From: a bacterium UBP15_UBA6099 | GTDB lineage: Bacteria; UBP15; UBA6099 | Length of the DNA: 64,000 nt | NCBI GenBank assembly: GCA_002435745.1 | Contig: DIWT01000043.1 | Coordinates: forward strand, 1-64,000 | Direction of reading: 5' to 3' | Shown: one piece after another, positions 50,299-58,748 of the stretch | Layout: each line of letters starts with the position of its first letter | How positions within the stretch are numbered: the stretch's first letter is position 1 | Made by a program: the position numbers and the translations under genes | The notes under the pieces: model-generated | The model's database searches: none | What the model saw: only the letters and a program-made list of their open reading frames with translations | Told to the model about the DNA's origin: nothing

Positions 50299-50538
50299 TT
50301 AAGGCTCTTGGGACTCATTGATGATTTTTAACGCCGCTTCGGCGTCCTGCTCCCGAACGTTTATTCTGATGTCAACCGCGCCAAAATGTCTTGCGACGTC
50401 CAAGCAATGCGACATCGGCGTTCCTGAAAGAAAACTTTTTATTCCGTTTGTTTCCAACACTCCCTTAATAATGTTGGCGTCGAAATAGTCGGATGTCCTG
50501 TAAATGACAACCGGCTCGTTTTTCTGGTCGCGTTTCAC
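50299..50538 (-). CDS. DUF2007-like protein (paralogue 2)
   Basis: A 79-residue protein similar in layout to the one 50 bases downstream (VVIYRTSDYFDANIIKGVLETNGIKS, then DIRINVREQDAEAALKII). It starts with GTG. The two were probably duplicated in place; they may form a heterodimer. Confidence 0.75.
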   Translation of the reverse strand: MKRDQKNEPVVIYRTSDYFDANIIKGVLETNGIKSFLSGTPMSHCLDVARHFGAVDIRINVREQDAEAALKIINESQEP

Positions 50539-50572
50539 AGATTTCCGCCTTAAGCGCGCGTGGCGCGTTTTC

Positions 50573-51100
50573 TCAATGGCAGCCGTTCATTTCCTCGACT
50601 ATCGCGCAGATCCGGTTGAGGTTCGGCAGAGTCATTTTGTGCAGAATCTGTTCGGCGAGAGTCGAAATGCCTCTTGCGAGCTGGTCGGGCACGCCCGGAA
50701 TACCGCCCGCGTCTATGCCTATCATGCTGTCGATGTAGATATTGGTCTTGTCCGAGGTGCGCTCCTTGAACCACCATTTGCCTCTCACCTCGACATTGTC
50801 CCTGAAATAAGCGGTTTCGATGCGATAGTCGCACGACCATTCGTCTTCGTCCCATGTCTGGATGCTGTGCCAGACCAACTGTCTAGAATTGAGGAAGGGT
50901 TTAAGGAAAAAGGGGATGTCGCTTTTGCCCGCGACCTCGGCGACGATTCTGCGGGAGCCCTCGCAAGGGCGGTCTTCGACAATGGAGCACGTGGACACGT
51001 TAGGCAGCATTTCGTTAAGCTCCGTTTGCTTGTCCCGCATAGTTATGAAAACAAAGTCGCGGGGCGCGTGAACCACCCTGTTGTATCTGTACTTAATCAT
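50573..51100 (-). CDS. SRPBCC-superfamily protein
   Basis: A 175-residue protein resembling START/SRPBCC ligand-binding folds: YRYNRVVHAPRDFVFITMRD at the start, central strands, and a long C-terminal helix. Such proteins bind hydrophobic ligands or act as cyclases or transfer proteins; the ligand is unknown. The true start is the ATG at 51100; the longer frame to 51340 runs through the gene for the DUF2752 protein. It precedes the DUF2007 pair by 35 bases and may share a transcript with them. Confidence 0.75.
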   Translation of the reverse strand: MIKYRYNRVVHAPRDFVFITMRDKQTELNEMLPNVSTCSIVEDRPCEGSRRIVAEVAGKSDIPFFLKPFLNSRQLVWHSIQTWDEDEWSCDYRIETAYFRDNVEVRGKWWFKERTSDKTNIYIDSMIGIDAGGIPGVPDQLARGISTLAEQILHKMTLPNLNRICAIVEEMNGCH

Positions 51101-51198
51101 GATGCTGCCGTCCCAAAGCAAAGCCGCGCTCAAGCGCCCTTTAGTAATAATTTCCGAATGCGGGCGTTTTTTTTGCCTTTGCGGGAAAAGGAACGGCG

Positions 51199-51624
51199 TT
51201 ACGGGGCAAGGATGGTGAAAGGGAAAAAGGGCAGGTTGCGGAGTATTGCGAAGATGACGGCGAGGGCGACCAGAAACCATGCGGCGGCGGAGGGGAAGGG
51301 GGGCAAGCCGCCCCGGCCCGTAACCCGCCGGTAAAACCACAGTCCGGCGACGACGGCTCCGAGGGGGATCAGAATAAGGACGAACAGAGCGTTGTGTCCT
51401 GCCGCCTCAGCGAATCTGCCGTTTGCCAGAGCGTGCATCGCGCGAAGCCCGCCGCACCCCGGACAGTGCAAGCCTGTTATTGAGTGGAAAGCGCACGCGG
51501 GAATCCAACTGACGGATGGATAGAGGAAACGAAAGAAGATGAAGACGGCGACAGCGCCCGCGAAAGCAAGAGCCGCGGTCATCGCGGTTTTTCTTTTTTC
51601 GTTTTTTTCGGCGTTATTATTCAT
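51199..51624 (-). CDS. DUF2752 membrane protein
   Basis: A 141-residue protein with the DUF2752 signature CPGCGGLRAMHAL (about 55-67), three hydrophobic segments and an N-terminal charged tail. The family is usually found beside CD225/TM2 or sporulation-type genes; no function is established. It follows the acyl-CoA mutase gene by 37 bases. Confidence 0.85.
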   Translation of the reverse strand: MNNNAEKNEKRKTAMTAALAFAGAVAVFIFFRFLYPSVSWIPACAFHSITGLHCPGCGGLRAMHALANGRFAEAAGHNALFVLILIPLGAVVAGLWFYRRVTGRGGLPPFPSAAAWFLVALAVIFAILRNLPFFPFTILAP

Positions 51625-51661
51625 GCCGGAAGAGCCGCGCGCCGCCGGGAAGCCGCGCCGG

Positions 51662-53266
51662 TCACAGGAACAGCCGCTCTTTATAGGAGCCGAAGACTTC
51701 TTTGAGTCCCTGAATGATTTCGCCCATAGTCGCGTGGGATTCGACCGCGCCGATGATAAGAGGAATAAGGTTTTCGTTATTTGAGGCGGCGGCGCGCTTG
51801 AGTTTGGCGACCGCGTTTGCGGCGGCGGCGGAGTCGCGTTTCGATTTGAATTTTCTCACGCGCTCGACCTGCCTGTCCTCGGTGGCTTGGTCGATTTTGA
51901 GCAACTCGATGTCCGGCGGCCTGTGGATGTTGTAGACAGTGACGCCGACCTGATATTTTCTTTTCTCTTCGAGGGCGCGTTGGTATCTGAACGACGCGTC
52001 GGCGATTTCCTTCTGGAAGAACGCCTGATCGAGGGCCTTCAGAGGGCCGCCGAGCTTGCGCACTTTTTCATCGTAGTCGTAGAACGCGGCCTCCATGTCG
52101 TTCGTGAGCGATTCCACGTAGTAGGAGCCTGCGAGCGGGTCGGCGGTGTTGGCCACTTCGGTTTCGAGGGCGAGAATCTGTTGAGTGCGCAAGGCTATCT
52201 GCGCTGATTTTTCCGTCGGCAGAGCGAGCACTTCGTCCATGCTGTTGGTGTGCAGCGACTGAGTGCCGCCGAGGACGGCGGAGAGGGCCTCGAACGCGGT
52301 TCTGATAATGTTGTTTTCAGGCTCTTCGGCGGTGAGAGAGACGCCGGCGGTCTGAGTGTGGAAGCGGAGTTTGAGCGAGCGCGGGTCGGAGGCGTTGAAG
52401 CGTTTTTTCATCTCGCGCGCCCAGATTCGGCGGGCCGCGCGGAACTTGGCTATCTCTTCGAAGAAATCGATGTGCGCGTCGAAGAAGAAGGAGAGGCGCG
52501 GGGCGAACGAGTCTATGTCGAGTCCGGCCTCGACGCCGCGCTGCGCGTAAAACAGGCCGTTCATCAGAGTGAAGGCAAGCTCCTGCTGAGCGGTGGAGCC
52601 GGCCTCGCGGATGTGATAGCCGCTGATGCTTATGGTGTTCCATCGGGGTATTTCGTCGGCGCAGTGCGCGAATATGTCCGTTATCAGCCTGAGGGACGGT
52701 TCGGGAGGGAATATCCAAGAGTTCTGCGCCATGTATTCTTTGAGGATGTCGTTCTGGATGGTTCCGCCGATTTTGTCCAGAGAAACGCCTTGCCGTTTGG
52801 CGACGGCGGCGTAGAGTGACAGGAGGATGGAGGCGGGGCCGTTAATGGTCATTGAGGTGGTGACTTTGTCCATGGGGATGCCGTCGAAGAGGGTCTCCAT
52901 GTCGTCGAGGGTGCAGATAGCGACGCCGCAGCGGCCGACTTCGCCGCGGGAGAGGGGGTGGTCGCTGTCGTAGCCCATTATGGTGGGCATGTCGAAAGCC
53001 ACGCTGAGGCCGGTCTGCCCGCGTTCAAGCAGGAACTTGTAGCGCTGGTTGGTCTCGACCGCCGAGCCGAAGCCTGCGAACAGGCGCATCGTCCACTGCC
53101 TGCCTCTGTACATGTCGGGATGAATCCCTCGGGTGTATGGGAATTCGCCGGGCGCGCCGAGTTCCGCCGCCGGGTCGAATCCGTCGAGATCCGCCGCCGT
53201 GTATACGCTTTTGACCTGTCTGCCCGACAGGGATGTGAATTCGTTCCTTTTTATTTCATCGCTCAT
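51662..53266 (-). CDS. icmA: Adenosylcobalamin-dependent acyl-CoA mutase, large subunit (isobutyryl-CoA mutase-like)
   Basis: A 534-residue catalytic barrel subunit of the methylmalonyl-CoA mutase superfamily, without the C-terminal B12-binding domain; a separate small subunit is expected elsewhere. Core motifs GLSVAFDMPT, TSMTINGPA and SISGYHIREAG are intact. At the two substrate-specificity positions (Tyr89 and Arg207 in methylmalonyl-CoA mutase) it has Phe63 and Gln181, with the same 118-residue spacing; Phe/Gln is the pair known from isobutyryl-CoA mutase. It would therefore interconvert isobutyryl- and n-butyryl-CoA, or a similar substrate. It overlaps the upstream MeaB-like GTPase gene by 4 bases. 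Confidence 0.85.
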   Translation of the reverse strand: MSDEIKRNEFTSLSGRQVKSVYTAADLDGFDPAAELGAPGEFPYTRGIHPDMYRGRQWTMRLFAGFGSAVETNQRYKFLLERGQTGLSVAFDMPTIMGYDSDHPLSRGEVGRCGVAICTLDDMETLFDGIPMDKVTTSMTINGPASILLSLYAAVAKRQGVSLDKIGGTIQNDILKEYMAQNSWIFPPEPSLRLITDIFAHCADEIPRWNTISISGYHIREAGSTAQQELAFTLMNGLFYAQRGVEAGLDIDSFAPRLSFFFDAHIDFFEEIAKFRAARRIWAREMKKRFNASDPRSLKLRFHTQTAGVSLTAEEPENNIIRTAFEALSAVLGGTQSLHTNSMDEVLALPTEKSAQIALRTQQILALETEVANTADPLAGSYYVESLTNDMEAAFYDYDEKVRKLGGPLKALDQAFFQKEIADASFRYQRALEEKRKYQVGVTVYNIHRPPDIELLKIDQATEDRQVERVRKFKSKRDSAAAANAVAKLKRAAASNNENLIPLIIGAVESHATMGEIIQGLKEVFGSYKERLFL

Positions 53267-54279
53267 GGTTTGTTCCTTTTGAATAAGATGTCCATAATAT
53301 CCGCCGCGGCGGAGAATGGGTCGAGAGAGCCGGATTTGACGCGCGCGGCGACTTGCGCCGAGTCCGCGTCGCGGGAGACTGCCCCGCCGTCGATAAACCG
53401 CCTGAACCTGAGTTCCAGCGCCTCGCGCAAGTCGGCTTCGGGGTTGCGGTATCTCTCAAGCCCGCCGGTTTCTTTGAGATATGCGTAGTGCTCGTCGAGC
53501 GCCCGCATGACGTCTCCCGTTCCTTCGTTTTCGCTTGCGACGGTTTTGATGACCGGGATGCGCCATCCGTCTCTCGGAGTTTCGAAAGTGAATGAAAGCG
53601 TGGCGGCTATCTCGTCCGCGCCTTCCCTGTCGGATTTGTTTACGGCCACGACGTCGGCGAGTTCGAGTATGCCGGATTTGAGAATCTGCACGGTGTCGCC
53701 CGATTCCGGGACAAGTATGAGGACAAGAGATTCTGCGACGGAGCGGATGTCATAGCCGACCTGACCGATGCCTACGGTTTCAATGAGAATGAGGTCTGCG
53801 CCGAAAGCTTCGAGGAGCAGGGTGTGGTATTTAGTCGCTTCGGCAAGGCCGCCGAGGCTTTTTCCGGATGCGACGCTGCGGATAAAAACGTTGTCTAGGC
53901 TGAACGAGCCGGCCATGCGTATGCGGTCGCCGAGGAGAGCGCCGCCGGAGATTGGGGAGGTGGGATCGATGCAGAGGGCGGCGACGCGTTTTCCCTCTTT
54001 GGCTCCCGCGTCGAGAAGGTTGGACAGCAGAGTGCTTTTTCCAGCTCCGGGAGGCCCGGAGAGGCCAACTCTGCGGGCGTTGGCCCTGCCTGAGTAAACG
54101 CGCTTCATCACAGCGGGAGCGGCCTTCGGATCGCTCTCCACCAGAGTCATAAGACGGGAAAGGGCGCGCACATTTCCGCCGCGCATTCTTTCCACAAGCG
54201 CGTCTAGTTCTTTTGCTGGCGTGTTCATCGGTTTTGCCGGACGGCCCCCGCCGTCCGTTCCCTTCTTTTCCGCGCCCAT
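53263..54279 (-). CDS. meaB: MeaB/ArgK-type GTPase chaperone of the acyl-CoA mutase
   Basis: A 338-residue SIMIBI-class G protein that loads and protects adenosylcobalamin in methylmalonyl- or isobutyryl-CoA mutases. P-loop GPPGAGKST, switch motif ETVGIGQ, base-recognition NKSD, and the C-terminal dimerisation helix region are present. ATGA overlap with the mutase start shows co-translation. I prefer the ATG at 54279 (GGGGGAAG upstream); 54228 is an alternative that would match the usual N-terminus. It is divergent from the aminotransferase gene. Confidence 0.93.
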   Translation of the reverse strand: MGAEKKGTDGGGRPAKPMNTPAKELDALVERMRGGNVRALSRLMTLVESDPKAAPAVMKRVYSGRANARRVGLSGPPGAGKSTLLSNLLDAGAKEGKRVAALCIDPTSPISGGALLGDRIRMAGSFSLDNVFIRSVASGKSLGGLAEATKYHTLLLEAFGADLILIETVGIGQVGYDIRSVAESLVLILVPESGDTVQILKSGILELADVVAVNKSDREGADEIAATLSFTFETPRDGWRIPVIKTVASENEGTGDVMRALDEHYAYLKETGGLERYRNPEADLREALELRFRRFIDGGAVSRDADSAQVAARVKSGSLDPFSAAADIMDILFKRNKP

Positions 54280-54423
54280 TATATAATGACTTCCCCCGCC
54301 GCGCAAAACAAAATTGCCGCGCATACTTTGAATTTGGCGGCGCGACGTTACAATTAAAGATTAAACTGCGAGCCGCAAGCCTTTCTATGGAGGCCGGCGA
54401 CGGGAAATCGACGGAGATTGACG

Positions 54424-55608
54424 ATGAGCAAAATTGATTTCGAAAGCATGATGTCCAACAGGATAAGCAAGCTGCCGCCGTATGTTTTTACGACGATAAA
54501 CAAACTCAAGAACGAGGCTAGGATGCGGGGGATGGATATAATCGACCTCGGCATGGGCAGCCCAGACATGCCGGTGCCGGAGCCGATACGCAAGGAACTG
54601 GCCCGCGCCGTCAACGAGCGCCACATAAACAGATATCCCGCCGGCGACGGCTCGATAGAGTTCAAGCGCGCGGTGGCGTACTGGTACTCGAAGCGGTTCG
54701 ATGTGGACCTCAACCCCGCCGACGAGGTGCTCGCGCTCATCGGCTCGAAGGAAGGCCTTGCCAACCTGTCGTCGGCTTTCATGAACAGGGACGACTACGC
54801 GCTTATCCCCACGCCGACATATCCGATCTTCTTCAACAGCATCACCATCTTCGGCGGCTCGCTGTACAATGTCCCGTTGCTGGAGGAGAATGATTTTCTG
54901 CCCGATTTCGAGCGTATCGACCCGGCGGTGCTTCGCCGAGCCAAACTGATGTTCATCTCGTATCCGCACAATCCGACGACCACCGTAGTGGAGAAAAGTC
55001 ATTTCGACGGCATCGCCAGATTTGCGAAAGAGCATCGCATAATAGTCAGCCACGACGCCGCGTATTCCGAGATATGCTTCGACGGCTACAAGGCTCCCAG
55101 TTTTCTGCAGGCTGACGGGGCGCGGGACATCGGCATCGAGTTTCACAGTTTTTCCAAGACGTTCAGCATGGCCGGGTGGCGGATGGCGTTCGTGGTGGGC
55201 AACCCGCAGATACTCTCGGTGATGAAAAAAATGAAGAGCTACGTTGACTTCGGGGTTTTCTCCGCGATTCAAAAGGCCGCTATCGTCGCGTTGGAAATGC
55301 ACGAAGAAATAGTGTCTGAAACGGCCGCGGCGTACCAGAGGCGGCGCGACATCCTTTGCGACGGTCTGGACAAGCTCGGCTGGAAACACCGCCGTCCGAA
55401 AGCGACCATGTACGTTTGGGTGAAGATTCCCGAAGCGTTCAAAGAGATGAACTCCACGGAGTTCGCGTCGCTTATCGTCAGGGAGACGGGCGTGGCGGTC
55501 GCGCCGGGCATTGGGTTCGGCGAAGCCGGCAACGACCACATCCGTTTTGCGCTCGTAGAGCCGGAAGACAGGATTCAGGAAACGGTCGACCGGCTCTCCA
55601 AACTGTGA
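54424..55608 (+). CDS. PLP-dependent class I/II aminotransferase (AlaC / LL-DAP aminotransferase-like)
   Basis: A 394-residue fold-type I enzyme. The PLP lysine lies in SFSKTFSMAGWR; DLGMGSPDMP near the start, the SYPHNPTT segment and the C-terminal RFALVEP with the substrate-carboxylate Arg are typical. It is most like alanine or LL-diaminopimelate aminotransferases; the exact amino acid is not determined. The ATG at 54424 has GGAG 8 bases upstream, and an in-frame TTG at 54418 is probably not used. It is divergent from the meaB-mutase pair; branched amino-acid entry into that pathway is a plausible link. Confidence 0.88.
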   Translation: MSKIDFESMMSNRISKLPPYVFTTINKLKNEARMRGMDIIDLGMGSPDMPVPEPIRKELARAVNERHINRYPAGDGSIEFKRAVAYWYSKRFDVDLNPADEVLALIGSKEGLANLSSAFMNRDDYALIPTPTYPIFFNSITIFGGSLYNVPLLEENDFLPDFERIDPAVLRRAKLMFISYPHNPTTTVVEKSHFDGIARFAKEHRIIVSHDAAYSEICFDGYKAPSFLQADGARDIGIEFHSFSKTFSMAGWRMAFVVGNPQILSVMKKMKSYVDFGVFSAIQKAAIVALEMHEEIVSETAAAYQRRRDILCDGLDKLGWKHRRPKATMYVWVKIPEAFKEMNSTEFASLIVRETGVAVAPGIGFGEAGNDHIRFALVEPEDRIQETVDRLSKL

Positions 55609-55701
55609 CGCGCCGCGCGACAGAATAATCAAAGCATGGAATGATTTCAGACAAGAGCGCTGTCGCTCCATTGTTGCATATATTTATAAATCCACAGAAA
55701 A

Positions 55702-55830
55702 AATTGCTATACGAAGAACTAAATGAAAGCTCCCATTTACTATTTGGTGAAAAGCATCATGCGCAAAAGAAAAAGTTTTGCGCATGGCACACTTGGTAGT
55801 GGGTAGAATCATCTAATAGCATGTATAATA
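55702..55830 (+). repeat. Dispersed hairpin repeat family A, copy 4
   Basis: Full-length copy. The stem CATGCGCAAAA / TTTTGCGCATG (55758-55786) is perfect over 11 bp, followed by GGCACACTTGGTAGTGGG and the ATCATCTAATA tail; the flanks match copy 3. It is between convergent genes, as are all other copies. Confidence 0.85.
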
Positions 55831-55884
55831 GAATGATACGTTTTATCATGCGCTTTATGATGTTTGATAACCCGAAGCGGACAA

Positions 55885-55919
55885 AATAAAAAAGCCCCGC
55901 CGGATTAACCGGAGGGGCT
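55885..55919 (-). terminator. Terminator of the cold-shock gene
   Basis: AGCCCC-G-CCGG pairs with CCGG-A-GGGGCT around a 5-base loop, followed on the minus strand by TTTTTTATTTT. It lies about 25 bases past the csp stop. Confidence 0.92.
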
Positions 55920-55942
55920 GTGTTTTGCGCTCTTAATCCAAA

Positions 55943-56140
55943 TCAGGCTTTGCTGACGTTGGATGCCTGATCGCCCTTGGGTCCGGCCACGACGTCGAAT
56001 TCGACTTCCTGACCTTCTTCGAGCGATTTGTAACCGTCGCCCTGAATTGCGCTGTAGTGCACGAAAACATCGTTGCCGTCAGGCCTCTGGATGAATCCGT
56101 AACCTTTTGCCGCGTTGAACCACTTTACAGTTCCCTTCAT
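55943..56140 (-). CDS. csp: Cold-shock protein (CspA family)
   Basis: A 65-residue single cold-shock domain that binds single-stranded nucleic acid. RNP1 KGYGFIQ and RNP2 VFVHYSAI are intact; it starts with KGTVKWFN. AGGAGG lies 11 bases before the ATG. A promoter 230 bases upstream predicts a long 5' untranslated region, the hallmark of temperature-responsive cspA mRNAs. Confidence 0.97.
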   Translation of the reverse strand: MKGTVKWFNAAKGYGFIQRPDGNDVFVHYSAIQGDGYKSLEEGQEVEFDVVAGPKGDQASNVSKA

Positions 56141-56404
56141 AATAGGACCAGCCTCCTTTTCACAATACTCGTGCTAGGTTTGCCGGTTGTTCCGCTTGCA
56201 GGAATAGTTTGCTGAATTGCATCCCAACCCGTCAGCTTAGAAACAACTCGCCTTGCGCACGGTTAAATTGCAGGTCAGGATTCTTGCAATGGACGCTGTG
56301 GAAATGTTTATTAATGATAGTTTTTATTTCTCTTTCCCTGCCTCTTACTTGAACCTGACTTTCCAATCCATCGTTATTCTTGCTGTTGGCTGAATATTTG
56401 TCAA
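56141..56404 (-). promoter_or_regulatory. Promoter and long 5' leader of the cold-shock gene
   Basis: On the minus strand TTGACA (56399-56404), a 17-base spacer and AAGAAT (56376-56381) predict transcription from about 56369, leaving a leader of about 228 bases with no ORF of its own. Long leaders of this kind refold with temperature in E. coli cspA; conservation with that RNA is not claimed. Confidence 0.6.
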
Positions 56405-56439
56405 GCTTTTTACAATAATGTTTTCAATGACCGGGACAG

Positions 56440-57273
56440 TCAAGACGCGGAGCGGGAGCCTGCGCGCTCGATTACGGCTATCGAAGCTTCGAGCGCGGCC
56501 CTCAGCGCAGCTCCTGTTTCCGCGACCTGTTCTCCCGGCTCGAACGGCACGGAGTTAGAGACTCCTTTAAGTGAAACATAGAAGATTTCGTCGTCGATGG
56601 CCGAGCAGATTAGAAGAAACGCCGCCGCTTCCATGTCTATCACATAAGGCTTGCCGGAATCAAGAAGAGCCTTGAACGCGGCGTATCCCGGAGGCGGAAA
56701 GAAATCTTTTTTGAGAGGGACGCCGGGGTAGACGGTTTTGCCGTCGACGTCCTTTCCCGCGCCCATACAGTAAAAAGTGTCGGTGGATATGATGTCGCGC
56801 GAGATGAATCTCAAGCGGGCGTCCTTTATGGCGGACGCGGCGAGCCGGTTGTGAGCCGGGTTGGCGGCGACCGCGTCGCCGGGCGTTCCGGGCGAGTAGT
56901 GGAACGAGGCTCCGTCGAATCTGAGAGCCTGCTCGACAAGGGCGACTTCTCCGGGGCGCCCGGCTCCGGACAGCGACCCGCAAGTGCCTGTGTGCGCGAA
57001 TATTCTCGCCCCGCATTTATACAACTCAGTGACTGATATCTCGACGGAAGCAGACCCGATGCCTGTCACGCAGAAGGTGAATCCGCCGCCGTTCCCGTCG
57101 ACGGAATATGTGTGAAACTCTCTATTGGTTTTTATCAGGCGCGGTTTTAACCCTAGAGCCTCCAGAGCCCGCACGGTCTCGTCGGGGTCTTCCCCGCAAA
57201 CCAGAACGACCTTTTCGCATATCATACCTGCGCTCAATCCCGTGTTCGGAAAGATATCGGCGTTGTTTTCCAT
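56440..57273 (-). CDS. Nucleoside phosphorylase (PNP/UDP family)
   Basis: A 277-residue phosphorylase-fold protein resembling uridine phosphorylase: TGIGSASVEISVTEL, the phosphate-region AHTGTCGSL, and VIDMEAAAF, which carries the ribose-binding Met-Glu pair. It should cleave a nucleoside with phosphate for salvage; uridine is the best guess from overall likeness. It has a GGAGG ribosome site 8 bases before the ATG. It is not in an operon. Confidence 0.85.
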   Translation of the reverse strand: MENNADIFPNTGLSAGMICEKVVLVCGEDPDETVRALEALGLKPRLIKTNREFHTYSVDGNGGGFTFCVTGIGSASVEISVTELYKCGARIFAHTGTCGSLSGAGRPGEVALVEQALRFDGASFHYSPGTPGDAVAANPAHNRLAASAIKDARLRFISRDIISTDTFYCMGAGKDVDGKTVYPGVPLKKDFFPPPGYAAFKALLDSGKPYVIDMEAAAFLLICSAIDDEIFYVSLKGVSNSVPFEPGEQVAETGAALRAALEASIAVIERAGSRSAS

Positions 57274-57481
57274 GTTTGTCCCTCCAAGGCCATCTTATGT
57301 AAGTTTATAAAAAAAAACCCGCAAGAAATAGTCGGGGATGGAAAAGCAGGCCCGGAGAAACGCAGACAGGGGGCATGGCGGACTGGTTATCGACAAATGA
57401 GGCGAGTAAGAATATATTCATATAATGCCGCTCCGGGGGTATGGACTGACGAGCCCGGCGCATTCCGGAGGTTTGACGACG

Positions 57482-58279
57482 ATGGGAATAGTTTTTGAAA
57501 AAGAAGGCCACATTGCAAAGGTCGGGCTTAACAGCCCGGAAACAAGGAACGCTCTCGGCCCCGACGAACTGCTGGCGCTTAACAATGTGTGGGAAGAGTG
57601 CCAAGCCGACGACAAGGTGCGGGTGGTAGTGTTCTACTCCGAGTTGCCGGACATTTTCTGCTCTGGAATGAACCTCAAGACGGCCATACCGATATGGACG
57701 GGCATGAGGAAGCCTGAGACGGAGGGCGAGAAGTGGCTGATGTCCGACAACAAATCCGTCGGCAAGGCGATGCTGAAGCACAAGACGCTGGACCGCCCCG
57801 TGATAGCGGCGGTGAACGGTTACTGCCTCACCGGCGGATTCGAGATGGCGATGGGGTGCGAGCTTCGGGTTGCGTCGGAAGACGCGGTGTTTCAGATGAG
57901 GGAGACCACGCTGGGGATAATGCCGATAGGCGGGTCGAACGTGTTCCTTCCGGCGCAGGTGGGGCAGGCGAGGGCTATGGAGATATTGTTGACTGGCGGC
58001 AACTTCACCGCCGCCGCGCTGCTCGAATGGGGTTTCCTCAACAGGGTCGTCCCGCGAGAGAAGCTGATGGAGGAGGCGATGGGGCTGGCCGGAGTTATAG
58101 CCTCGAACGGCCCGAAGTCGATCCGGGGCATGGTCAGGTGCTCGCGTCAGATACAGGGAAAATCACTGGCTGACGCCCTCGACATCGAAGTGGCCATCGG
58201 CGCTCCGATATTCATGAGCGACGACGCCCGCGAGGGCGTCACCGCGCAGAAAGAGAAACGGAAACCCAATTTCAAATGA
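57482..58279 (+). CDS. Enoyl-CoA hydratase/isomerase (crotonase family)
   Basis: A 265-residue crotonase-fold protein. Oxyanion-hole segments FCSGMNLKT and NGYCLTGGFEMAMGCEL are recognisable, with Glu in the second segment. The crotonase fold serves hydratases, isomerases and hydrolases, so the exact reaction is open. I prefer the ATG at 57482, with GGAGG 10 bases upstream, over the longer frame from 57425. It is followed 50 bases later by a hotdog thioesterase. Confidence 0.88.
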   Translation: MGIVFEKEGHIAKVGLNSPETRNALGPDELLALNNVWEECQADDKVRVVVFYSELPDIFCSGMNLKTAIPIWTGMRKPETEGEKWLMSDNKSVGKAMLKHKTLDRPVIAAVNGYCLTGGFEMAMGCELRVASEDAVFQMRETTLGIMPIGGSNVFLPAQVGQARAMEILLTGGNFTAAALLEWGFLNRVVPREKLMEEAMGLAGVIASNGPKSIRGMVRCSRQIQGKSLADALDIEVAIGAPIFMSDDAREGVTAQKEKRKPNFK

Positions 58280-58329
58280 CGCCCGCGCGCGGTCCGGCGG
58301 CGGGACGCGGTCAATGACGGAGGAGATAT

Positions 58330-58719
58330 ATGGACAGCGATTATCTCGAAAAACTGGCGAAGAATCCGTTCAACAACATGCTCGGCATACGGTTGTCGGA
58401 CGTGGGAGACGGGCGCGCGAAGGCCAGCCTCGAAATCAAGCCTGAGCACGCCAACATTCACAGCACGGCGCACGGCTCCGTCCTGTTCGCGGTGTCAGAC
58501 GCGGCTTTCGAGGCGGCGGTGAACTCTATGAGCCGCCCGGCGGTGGCAGTTCAGGTCGACATTCAATATCTGGCTCCCGCAAAAATCGGCGATGTGGTGA
58601 CGGCGGCGGGAGAGCCTGTGAGAGTGGGCGGAAAAATGGCTTCGTACAGGCTCGACGCTACAAATCAGGAAGGCAAAAAGATTTCGGCGGCTCAGGCAAC
58701 GGCGTTCTTCGTCGACTGA
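58330..58719 (+). CDS. PaaI-type hotdog thioesterase
   Basis: A 129-residue hotdog-fold protein. The motif NIHSTAHGSVLFAVSDAAFEAA is the PaaI-type active-site helix with HG and Asp in place. Such enzymes hydrolyse acyl- or phenylacetyl-CoA esters. GGAGGAG precedes the ATG. It follows the crotonase gene and probably shares its transcript, consistent with handling of CoA intermediates. Confidence 0.9.
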   Translation: MDSDYLEKLAKNPFNNMLGIRLSDVGDGRAKASLEIKPEHANIHSTAHGSVLFAVSDAAFEAAVNSMSRPAVAVQVDIQYLAPAKIGDVVTAAGEPVRVGGKMASYRLDATNQEGKKISAAQATAFFVD

Positions 58720-58748
58720 CGCCGGAGCAAAGCTCGGTTCATATTGAT

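Larger units (their letters stand above)
55609..55942. other. Intergenic region between convergent genes
   Basis: Contains a full family A hairpin repeat (55702-55830) and the cold-shock gene terminator. No gene seen. Confidence 0.75.

Noticed and set aside
51101..51340. N-terminal extension of the SRPBCC gene
   Set aside because: It is antisense-like, Pro/Arg-rich reading through the neighbouring DUF2752 gene; the ATG at 51100 gives the normal domain start.
54385..55671. 428-codon minus-strand ORF opposite the aminotransferase
   Set aside because: The aminotransferase reading has full catalytic motifs; the antisense one is Arg/His/Val-rich and unlike any family.
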